Positions 18,781-27,500 of a stretch of 64,000 nt of DNA are shown piece by piece (position 1 is the stretch's first letter; the number at the start of each line of letters is the position of its first letter). The DNA comes from Pseudomonas wayambapalatensis (lineage in GTDB: Bacteria > Pseudomonadota > Gammaproteobacteria > Pseudomonadales > Pseudomonadaceae). The translations under genes were made by a program, and so were the position numbers. The DNA is taken from the NCBI GenBank assembly GCA_014268975.2, contig CP077096.1:1014501-1078500 (forward strand), read 5' to 3'. A model generated the notes under the pieces. That model did no database searches. It saw nothing but the letters and a program-made list of their open reading frames with translations, and was not told the DNA's origin.

Positions 18781-20985
18781 GTGGAGAGCGGTGACGATTT
18801 TAGCGTGATAGATGAGCTGATTGAAGAGCGGTCGGATTCGCTTCTTTCAGCGGTGAAATTTGTTTGTAATTTTTATAATAAAGAAGTCAGTGAGGCTGTT
18901 TTATACGCGGGTCTACCGCGTGGTAAAGCGTTGTCGCCGATCGCGGCAGTGCGGATGCTTGAACAAGTAGGTATGAAGGCCGGCTGGGTTCAGCGTTCAC
19001 TTGATCAGATTTCTGATTATTTGTTGCCCGTTGTGCAAGCCTGTGGAGATGGACGTTACTGTGTCATTCTCCGGAAACATACAGATAAAGGTAAATGGGT
19101 ATACGATGTTGTTTTTCCAGAGCATGGAGGACGGGTCGTTATCGATGAGGCAGAGCTGCTGAAGCAGTGTACGGGGTACTTTTTATTGGTCGGCGCCGTT
19201 CCGAAATTGGAGGCGTGCAGTCAAGACGATCTACTGTATACCAAACCCAGCCAATCCCATTGGTTGCTGTCCGTCATCTGGCGTTTTCGATTTTACTTTT
19301 ACAGTGCCGCGCTTGCGGCGTTGCTGGCGAATATCCTGACGTTGGCCATCACTTTTTTCACCATGAACGTCTACGACCGCGTTGTGCCTACGCAGGCGTA
19401 TGTATCGTTGTGGTCAATGGCAATCGGTGTGTTGATCGCGATAAGCCTTGAATTTGCTTCGCGGCAGATTCGTGCATATTTACTGGATGTGGCGGGAAAA
19501 AAAGCGGATTTGATTTTAGGGGCCAAGTTATTTCGCCAGGTCATGGCGGTGCGATTAGAAAGCAAACCGGGGTCTTCTGGGGCATTTGCCAACCAATTCC
19601 GTGAATACGAGTCCGTGCGGGACTTCATCACCTCGGCCACACTGGCGACATTGTCAGACTTGCCTTTCTGTCTTATGTTCCTCGGCATTATTTATTGTAT
19701 TGGCGGGGCGCTGAGTATTATTCCGCTGTTGGCAGTGCCTTTGATTGTGCTGGTGAGTATTGCCTGCCAATGGCCGTTGTCACGTTATATGCAGGAAAAC
19801 TTGCGAGAGATTTCTTTGCGACAAGGATTGTTGATTGAGACGCTGGAAGGCATGGAGGCATTAAAGGCTTCGCGTGGCGAAAGTGTTATGCAGAAACGTT
19901 GGGATGATTTTAGCGCACTCGCTACTGCATCTGCGATGAAAAGTCGGTTCTTATCAAGTCTAACCACTAACTTCGTGATGTACGTGCAACAGATGGTCAC
20001 GGTACTGATCGTCTTAACCGGTGTCTATATGATTCATGACGGCCAGCTTACAATGGGCGCGATGATTGCTGTGGTCATCCTCTCGGGTCGGTCACTGCAA
20101 CCATTAGGCGCCGTGGTGGGGTTGGCGCTGCGTTATCAGCAGGCTAAAGCGGGTATGAAGTCGCTGAGTATGCTGATGAGCCTGCCGGTGGATCGGGACC
20201 CGCAGGCAACCTTTCTCCCTGCGCCTAACCTTGAAGGTCATCTTAGTCTGAAAAAAATCAGTTATGTTTATCCGATGCCTGGAGTCGTGGCGCCTCCGAA
20301 AGCGCTGGACAACATCAATTTAACCATCGCACCGGGTGAACGGGTAGTAATACTTGGCAATATTGGCAGCGGAAAATCTACGCTACTCAAACTGATGGCG
20401 GGACTTTATAGGCAGAGTGAAGGCCGCTTGGCGTTGGATGATATTGATGCATCGCAAATAGACCCTGCCGATTGGCGGTCGCTCGTGGGGTACGTAGGGC
20501 AGGACTGCCAATTGTTCTTCGGCTCTTTGCGCGAAAACGTGATGATTGGTAATCCGGGTGCAACTACCCAGCAATTTCTGCGCGTCGCCAAAATCACCGG
20601 ATTGGACAAAATCGCTTCACGCCATCCTTCGGGTTATGACATGCCGATTGGTGAGATGGGGCGTAACTTGTCTGGTGGGCAAAAGCAATTGATCGCGCTG
20701 GCCCGTTGCTTGATGCTGGAGCCCAAGGTGCTCTTGCTGGATGAGCCTACCAGTGCGATGGATGGTTTAAACGAGGCTCAGTTCATTGAGCAGTTGGGAA
20801 ACTTGAGTGCCTCGCACACCTTAGTAATCGTGACTCACCGTATGTCGATGCTCAGTATTGTCCAGCGTCTTGTCGTGATTGAGAATGGATGCATTGTCGC
20901 TGATGGTCCTAAAGAGCAAGTGCTTGTGGCGCTGAATGGTCAGCATCGATCGCCCGAAGATACTCACCTCGGCACATCTCAATGA
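18781..20985 (+). CDS. Type I secretion ABC transporter (LapB/RtxB-like, C39-like domain)
   Basis: The 734-residue inner-membrane exporter ATPase has three parts. Residues 1-150 are a C39-peptidase-like domain without the catalytic cysteine, as in adhesin exporters that do not cut a leader. About 160-440 is a six-helix membrane domain. About 480-734 is the nucleotide-binding domain with Walker A GNIGSGKSTL, signature NLSGGQKQL, Walker B VLLLDEPTSAMD and the switch histidine in IVTHRMSML. The start is GTG with GGGGAAA just before it. Base composition is far more AT-rich than the has exporter later in the window. With the next two genes it forms the exporter for the large adhesin at 24501-30059. 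Confidence 0.9.
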   Translation: MESGDDFSVIDELIEERSDSLLSAVKFVCNFYNKEVSEAVLYAGLPRGKALSPIAAVRMLEQVGMKAGWVQRSLDQISDYLLPVVQACGDGRYCVILRKHTDKGKWVYDVVFPEHGGRVVIDEAELLKQCTGYFLLVGAVPKLEACSQDDLLYTKPSQSHWLLSVIWRFRFYFYSAALAALLANILTLAITFFTMNVYDRVVPTQAYVSLWSMAIGVLIAISLEFASRQIRAYLLDVAGKKADLILGAKLFRQVMAVRLESKPGSSGAFANQFREYESVRDFITSATLATLSDLPFCLMFLGIIYCIGGALSIIPLLAVPLIVLVSIACQWPLSRYMQENLREISLRQGLLIETLEGMEALKASRGESVMQKRWDDFSALATASAMKSRFLSSLTTNFVMYVQQMVTVLIVLTGVYMIHDGQLTMGAMIAVVILSGRSLQPLGAVVGLALRYQQAKAGMKSLSMLMSLPVDRDPQATFLPAPNLEGHLSLKKISYVYPMPGVVAPPKALDNINLTIAPGERVVILGNIGSGKSTLLKLMAGLYRQSEGRLALDDIDASQIDPADWRSLVGYVGQDCQLFFGSLRENVMIGNPGATTQQFLRVAKITGLDKIASRHPSGYDMPIGEMGRNLSGGQKQLIALARCLMLEPKVLLLDEPTSAMDGLNEAQFIEQLGNLSASHTLVIVTHRMSMLSIVQRLVVIENGCIVADGPKEQVLVALNGQHRSPEDTHLGTSQ

Positions 20986-21030
20986 TAGGGCGTTCTGCTT
21001 ACCCGCTCTGCATTGCCAGGATAATTTTCC

Positions 21031-22305
21031 ATGTCATTTAAAAAGTTAATGCGCTTGCTTGGTAAAGGTCGGCCCGTGCATCGTAAAAAAGTTCAGCATG
21101 CTTTACGCGTTGAAGATGAAGCATTCATGCGAGACTTAAAAGGTGCGTTGATTGAGCAGCGCACCCCGGCCAGCGCGTTAGTATTATGGCTGATAGCGGC
21201 GGCGATGGTGTTCGGTATTCTTTGGGCTAATTTTGCGCGTGTGGAAGAGGTCACCCGTGGAGAGGGAAGAGTCATACCAGCCAGCCGTGAGCAGGTGATC
21301 CAGAGTTTGGAAGGCGGGATCATGAAAGATCTCTTTGTCAAGGAAGGTGATGTTGTAGAGCCGGGGCAGAAGTTGTTGCAGATCGATCCGACGCGGGTGG
21401 GTGCCAATTATGGTGAAGCGTTATCACGGGTCCAGGGGTTAAAAGGAGCTATTGCTCGTTTGCGTGCAGAAGCTTATGACACGCCGCTCGTGTTTCCTGA
21501 AGATATTAAGCAGAACGCGTCTATCGTGCGCGATGAAACCCAAGCTTTTAACTCTCGCCAGAGAACGTTATTGGAAAGTGTTAAAGCTCTGCGTCGAAGC
21601 TTGGAGTTGGCAGACGGTGAAATCAAACTGTCCGCGCCCATGGCGCAGCAGGGCCTCGTGTCCGAAGTGGAAATTATGCGCTTACGTCGTCAGGCTAACG
21701 AGTTCAATTTGCAAATTGCCGAGCGTCTCAACCGATTTCGCTCGGAAGCCAACAACGAGTTGACACGTTCGGAAAGCGAGTTGGCACAAGCTTTGGAGGT
21801 ACTCAAGGGGCGTGAAGATATTGTGAATCGCACGACGATCACGGCTCCGGTACGAGGAACGATCAACAATATCCAGGTCACTACACGTGGTGGGGTAATT
21901 CAACAAGGGGCGGAAATCATGACGCTGATTCCGCTGGAAGACCGGTTACTGGTCGAAGCCAAGATCAAGCCTGCAGACGTGGCGTTTATTCGTCCTGGCC
22001 TGACAGCGACGGTTAAGATCTCGGCCTACGACTACGCGGTTTATGGTGGACTCGTCGGCAAGGTTGAACACATAAGCCCCGATACTTTATTTGACGAAGA
22101 CAAAGCCCGTTTCGGCAGGGATAACTCGACTTACTACAAAGTCTATGTTCGAACAGACCGTGCTGTCTTGGAGGCGGGTGGACACAAGCTCCCAATCATT
22201 CCCGGTATGATCGCCAGTGTTGATATTAAAACTGGAGAAAAAACGATCCTGTCCTATCTGCTGAAACCCATATTCAAAGCACAAGAAGCCTTTCGGGAGC
22301 GATGA
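21031..22305 (+). CDS. Type I secretion membrane-fusion protein (HlyD/LapC-like)
   Basis: The 424-residue periplasmic adaptor has one N-terminal membrane span (about residues 49-68, ALVLWLIAAAMVFGILWANF), a lipoyl/barrel-sandwich half starting EGRVIPASREQVIQSLEGGIMKDLFVKEGDVVEPGQKL, a long coiled-coil hairpin, and the second half with ITAPVRGTINNIQVTTRGGVIQQGAEIMTLIP and a beta-barrel ending in VDIKTGEKTILSYLLKPIFK. It starts 45 bp after the ABC gene and is followed within 1 bp by the outer-membrane gene, so all three are one operon. Confidence 0.92.
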   Translation: MSFKKLMRLLGKGRPVHRKKVQHALRVEDEAFMRDLKGALIEQRTPASALVLWLIAAAMVFGILWANFARVEEVTRGEGRVIPASREQVIQSLEGGIMKDLFVKEGDVVEPGQKLLQIDPTRVGANYGEALSRVQGLKGAIARLRAEAYDTPLVFPEDIKQNASIVRDETQAFNSRQRTLLESVKALRRSLELADGEIKLSAPMAQQGLVSEVEIMRLRRQANEFNLQIAERLNRFRSEANNELTRSESELAQALEVLKGREDIVNRTTITAPVRGTINNIQVTTRGGVIQQGAEIMTLIPLEDRLLVEAKIKPADVAFIRPGLTATVKISAYDYAVYGGLVGKVEHISPDTLFDEDKARFGRDNSTYYKVYVRTDRAVLEAGGHKLPIIPGMIASVDIKTGEKTILSYLLKPIFKAQEAFRER

Positions 22306-22306
22306 C

Positions 22307-23833
22307 ATGAACAGCTCACCCTTGACGTTTAGGAAAATGACTTTCATATCAATAGGGTTGGCCTGCGCTTATGTAAATTTCAGCGGTGTAGTACTCGCAC
22401 AAGAAAATAAACAGCTGCGACTGGACGATCGTCAAATCGCGGCGTTAATTCACCGGTTTCCTTCCTCTGCAACGGTGCCCGCCTCACCGACCACTGGTCA
22501 TATACTCGCGACGACTCCAGCCGTGAAAAGGCAAGACCTCGCCATCAATCCCACGATTTCTACGCTTCAGGGGCCCACGTTGCGTTCAGTGGCGGTAGGT
22601 AGTGAGCTGCCCGTGAATAGAGAATTGCGTTCGTTGATGAGAGATTTTGTGGCCAAGGCATTACGTCACAGCCCAGAGGTGCGGGTGTCTATTGCAAATG
22701 AAAACGTTGCCGCTTACGAAATTGATGAGGTCAAAGGGCGACGCTGGCCTCAAGTGCGTTTGGGGATGAATTCAGCATTAACTAAGAATGACAGCGGTAG
22801 CTCGAATAGTAACCGTACGGCGGGTACCTTGAGCGTCATCACGAATGTGTGGGATTGGGGGAAAAACGCCAGAGATACAGGCGCGGCTACGGCGTCACTT
22901 GAAGTTAAAAAGCAGAACAGCCAAGCGGAGCGGGAGCGGGTGGCGTTCAATACGACGTCCGAGTTGATCAATCTATTGCGCGCCATACGAAGTTCCGAAG
23001 TGGCTGAGGATTATGTACGGCAGATGAGCGACCGAGTCGATATGTTGTCTAAAATTACTCAAAACGACAAAGGTCGGGCGAGTGAGTTGGTCCAGGCTCG
23101 TGCCAGGTTGTTATCGGCGCAAGCTAGCCGTGAACAGATAATTGGCCAGCAGCACATTTCTCAGATTCGACTTCATCGGATTTTGGGTGAGGAGGTGCCA
23201 GAGGTATCCGGCGCTTTACTGGTTCTCAGTCGCCCTATGATTGACCAAACAGCCGCATTATCGTCGCTTGATGTTCACCCTTTGTTGCTGCAACTCAAAG
23301 CCCGGGCGGACGTCGAAGGCGAGCGCCAAAAGGCGCTCAAGGCTCAGGGACTTCCCGGGCTCAATCTCGTCGTACGTAAAGAGCAAAGGGATTCAATGGG
23401 AAGTCATGCGAGAGGCCCAAATGATTGGTATGCCGGTGTAGATGTGCAGTGGGATATCTTTAGTGGTGGTTCCAATACGGCAGCCCAGAAGGCTGCAGGA
23501 GAGCGTAAAACTTCAGCATTGGAAGAGTATCAAAAAACGGAGCAAGATTTGCGCCTGGAGATCATGCGTTCGACTCAAAACCGAGCGAACGCCTTGCAAC
23601 AGGCAAAAAACTATCAGCAGCTAGCCATAGAAACCGATCGTGTGCGCAAGATGTATTATGAGCAGTGGTATCATTTAGGAAAACGCACATTGCTTGATGT
23701 GTTGGTGGCTGAAAATGAGCACTTTAACAGTCAGTTGCAAGCGATTGGAGCTATCAGTGATAGCCTAATCAATGACCTGAGTATTTTATCTAGCTCGGCA
23801 CAATTGCTGAGCCATTTGTCTGTTGGGGAGTAG
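22307..23833 (+). CDS. Type I secretion outer-membrane channel (TolC/LapE-like)
   Basis: The 508-residue protein has a signal peptide (to about VVLAQ, residue 31), a 70-residue linker without clear structure, then the TolC fold from about residue 110. The two repeats can be seen as FVAKALRHSPEVRVSIANENVAAYEIDEVKGRRWPQVRL and LDVHPLLLQLKARADVEGERQKALKAQGLPGLNLV, each followed by strand-forming segments and a long helical hairpin. WYHLGKRTLLDVLVAENE is the usual C-terminal signature. The start is one base after the HlyD gene stop. It completes the exporter for the convergent adhesin. Confidence 0.9.
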   Translation: MNSSPLTFRKMTFISIGLACAYVNFSGVVLAQENKQLRLDDRQIAALIHRFPSSATVPASPTTGHILATTPAVKRQDLAINPTISTLQGPTLRSVAVGSELPVNRELRSLMRDFVAKALRHSPEVRVSIANENVAAYEIDEVKGRRWPQVRLGMNSALTKNDSGSSNSNRTAGTLSVITNVWDWGKNARDTGAATASLEVKKQNSQAERERVAFNTTSELINLLRAIRSSEVAEDYVRQMSDRVDMLSKITQNDKGRASELVQARARLLSAQASREQIIGQQHISQIRLHRILGEEVPEVSGALLVLSRPMIDQTAALSSLDVHPLLLQLKARADVEGERQKALKAQGLPGLNLVVRKEQRDSMGSHARGPNDWYAGVDVQWDIFSGGSNTAAQKAAGERKTSALEEYQKTEQDLRLEIMRSTQNRANALQQAKNYQQLAIETDRVRKMYYEQWYHLGKRTLLDVLVAENEHFNSQLQAIGAISDSLINDLSILSSSAQLLSHLSVGE

Positions 23834-23917
23834 CGATCTGATCTACAGCGGTCAACCATTCGCGGGCACAGAATCGATTTTTCCTTCGCAACTGTCGGCG
23901 GCACAAAGCCATTGCGT

Positions 23918-23996
23918 TTAGGCGGTTTCATTCATGAATCCTCTGATCTTGAAGCATCCGACCTCAATACCTTCATCCCGGAGCATGGCAGTGGTG
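23918..23996 (-). pseudogene. Short relic of an IS3-family OrfB N-terminal domain
   Basis: About 25 codons read AMLRDEGIEVGCFKIRGFMN, matching the start of the HTH_21 region of IS3-family OrfB as I know it (LRDEGI.VGRFK.R.LM.E). It ends at a stop at 23918-23920. It abuts the umuC relic, which marks an old insertion into that gene. Confidence 0.55.
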
Positions 23997-24003
23997 GGCT
24001 GTG

Positions 24004-24358
24004 TACAACGGACCTGCCAAAACTAGTCAAGCCTGGTAGTGAAATTCTGACTGATCAGCTCTCGACCCATAGCCGAGTCAGGAGTCGCCAGCACACTGGC
24101 TGTGCGCAGGATGCCATGACCACAATGGCCATTAATCTGATCCAGCACCCTCATTACCCTCGACGTGTCTGGAGGTGGCGACACTGCAAACAGATCGTCG
24201 GTGGATTCACCTGGCTGGGACAGGTTTGGCAAGACGATCTCAGCTTTGCTGTGCTTGAAGCCCGGCCGGAATACCTGATCCAGCGCCTCGAAGGCGGCTT
24301 TTTTTACTCACTGCACATCATCGGTGGGGTAGGGCAGATCCGCCACTACACCATTTGC
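24004..24358 (-). pseudogene. umuC/rulB (DNA polymerase V catalytic subunit), C-terminal relic
   Basis: Read on the minus strand the frame gives LPYPTDDVQ-stop, then KKAAFEALDQVFRPGFKHSK, AEIVLPNLSQPGESTDDLFA, VMRVLDQINGHCGHGILRTA and ELISQNFTTRLD-stop-FWQV. This is the little-finger and C-terminal region of UmuC, with two in-frame stops and no polymerase domain. It is dead. rulAB/umuDC operons of Pseudomonas are known insertion hot spots, so this fits an integration scar. Together with the IS3 relic it occupies most of the 667-bp gap between the secretion operon and the adhesin gene. Confidence 0.75.
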
Positions 24359-24500
24359 ATACGTTGCTTCCTCGGGATTGAACATTTCCGTCTTGTAATA
24401 TATGAATCAAATTTGCTCGGAAAAGCGTTCTTGTGTAACGGCTTGAGCAACACCCAAGCCGTTACACTTTTCGTGAGCTAAAGTGGGTTACAAGTCAGTA

Positions 24501-27500
24501 TTACACCCAATTAACATTGATTGTTTGTTCTATCAATAACTGCCCTTGGTGATCACCCACACTATTGTAGACATTATAGGCATGGCCTTCAGAGTAAATG
24601 GTTTTTGTGCTTTCAGTTTTCCACTCACCTTTATCTTTCACCTCAACCACGTTATCGCTACTACCTTTTATAACAACCTGGTTGCGCGAAACAGCCTCAT
24701 CCAACCCAGAGCTGAAGTTGCTTTTATTAAACATATTCATGCCAGACGTCATATCCATAACATGCTTCAAGTCAATCGTCAGCTTCATTTTGTTACCCCC
24801 ATTCAAGTCCAAGACTTCCATGTTGGCAAGACGCGAAAGCCCGACGCCAGTCTTGATGGTGCCTAGCCCTGTTGTAGTGATTTTGGTGAGATCGAAGTCG
24901 TTGACATCCTTCTCAAAGGCCAGCGTATCGATACCGTTGCCGCCATCAATTCGAGCCAAGCGCCCATGCAATCCCGCACTTTCCTGGAAACCTTTAAGCA
25001 GAAAAGACAGGTTATCTTTATTCAAGATAATCACGTCATCTCCGGAACCTGCATAGATGACGTCGGCACCTCCCTTGCCATAAATAGTGTCATTGCCTGC
25101 CGTTCCTTTAATGAAATTGCTATCCGCATTTCCCATTGCAAGTCCGGTGGTGTTATCAACACTGATGGACGGTTCTGCCCCGAGAGACGTGCCACCCAAG
25201 TACAGTTTTCCGCTAGATTGGTATGAGCCAACGTAAATATCCGGCAAACCATCGCCATTAATATCTAGACGACCGGCGATCGATGCGCCATCTGCCTGCT
25301 CTTTTGGCACAACGATACCCTGTTTGGGGGTGAATTTCGCCATATCAATTTTTTCGTTATCGGCTTTCCCGAAAATAATATAGGAATTCTGGTAGCTGCC
25401 GTAAGAACCACCCTGTTTAGCGGCTCCAGCTCCTGAATTACCATAGGTGGAATAAGCGAAATCCATAAGACCATCACCATTGATATCACCCAGGGCGCGG
25501 ACGTCGCCATACTTTGTCGGCTGCGCCGCAAGCGCACTCGAAGCATCAATCATATAGCCACGATTATTTTCCTTAAGCCACTTTTCCTCCAGCACGATCT
25601 TATTGCGGAACTTGCTGAATTCTGCCAGCGTGCCCCCATATACGACAAACAAGTTGGTGCCATCATTCACCAAAACGTCTGAAAAGCCGTCACCGTTAGT
25701 ATCGCCTACCCCCGCAACCGACTGAACCTGGTTAACCTCACGGGCACCGGTTCCTGTTACCCATTCAAAGTCCGTCGTTTTACTGATGCTCCCCCGATCA
25801 GGGTTTCCGATAGTAATACCTCGAGCGGTCACAATACCTCGGCTACCACCACCTAAAAAGTCACCGGTAGCCGATACGTATTGCGCACCACTGTAAAAGG
25901 CATCGTAGCTGTTGACGTTTGTATCAGAGGCGCCAAATTTAAAATCCGTTACAGTGTTTTTAGGATCAACCTGCTTCCCCCCAAATACGACAGTGGAGGT
26001 TCCATTTTGCCCAAATGCCCCATATCCGCCCAAAACAGTATCCATCAGGCCATCGCCGTCCAGATCGCCCGCGCCGCTAACAAAATACCCGGTACCAATA
26101 ACTTTCGGGTTTTCAAACATTTTCATGTATTTTTCTGATGTAACCCCAAGGTTTTGGGCTCCATTGTAAACACGTACATCTGCCCTGGATCGGCTATTCG
26201 TCCCGCTGTGCACCGATGCAATATCGTTAAGACCATCGCCGTTAGTATCACCCAAGCCAGCCGTATGAAAACCGGTATCAATATTTCCAAGTTGATACTT
26301 AGGATGCTGACTTTCGGAAACATTGGCGTTACCTCTTAACAGGGCATTATAATTTCCACTGTCGTAACCCAGGCCTGCAACAGAATCGAATCCACTGCCA
26401 TCCACGTTGCCTGCAGAATCTACAGACCAGACTCCTTGGCTACCTGTAATTGCGATAGGCTTATTGGTTGGTCCGTTGAAGGTGACTTGCGAAACGCTTG
26501 AAGCCTCACTGAGGTTAGAGGCTGCATCCAGCGCGTTGACATAGTAACTGTGCTGGCGGTTACTTTGAAAAGGCAAAGCAGCTGTCCACTCACCATTGGC
26601 GTCAGCGACAACGCGCATTAGTTCGACATTCTTTCCATCCGCATTTTTGTGGAAGATAATAACCGTTGCATTGGCTTCCGCATGACCGCGAAGTGTCGGG
26701 GTATTATCAACAGTGGCTTTACCACTTTTGACATCCACGTCATCTTTGGTCACGATGCTGTCCAAGGTAGGGGCGGGCGGGGGAACCGTATCAATGGTTA
26801 AGTTTACCGTCACTTGCGCACCTTTCACATTACGGGCGCCATCGATGATCCTGACGTCATAGTTATAAACCCCATCCGAATGTGCCGGTAACTTAATACT
26901 CCAGTTCCCGTCGCTATCGACGGCCCCTAGCGCAACACGCTTGCCGTCGCCCTTGCTGATGATTTCTATACTGTTGCCACTACCGACCCCTGTTGCTCGT
27001 CCGTGTAAGGTGGGAGCTGGGTCATTAGTTGGCACATTCAGGGGGTGACGTTCAAATTTATTGTTTGCAATTATTTGACCGTCAGAACCGACCGTATCGG
27101 TATAACTCTCAACCTTCACTTCATACTTTGTAAAAGGGTTTTCGTAACTTTTTACAGTCGCAGCGCTTTCGCGCCCCTGTCCATCAATGGCAACCGCTTT
27201 AAACTCGGAAGTCCCCTGAGGCGCAGGGCCAGAAAGGGTAAAGTTCCCGTCAGCGTCCACGACAACCGTTTTGGTCACCTTGTTCGGGAGTTCTATGCGG
27301 ACTTTCAGCCCAGGTGCTGATTTGCCCGTCAACGTGAATTCGCCAGTCGCTTGGTCCGTGGCGATATCATAAGTCGGCGCCGACGGTCTAGCCAAATTGT
27401 ACGTCAAGTTTGCCGGCACGCTTTTGTTACCGGCAGCATCGATTGCAACGGCTGATATATTACCGTTTGGCTGAGGATCGTTGATGTCCAACTTGAAATT

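Noticed and set aside
23912..24481. 189-codon plus-strand frame between the TolC-like gene and the adhesin
   Set aside because: The opposite strand reads as a degraded UmuC end, which explains the DNA. The plus frame has no recognisable protein.
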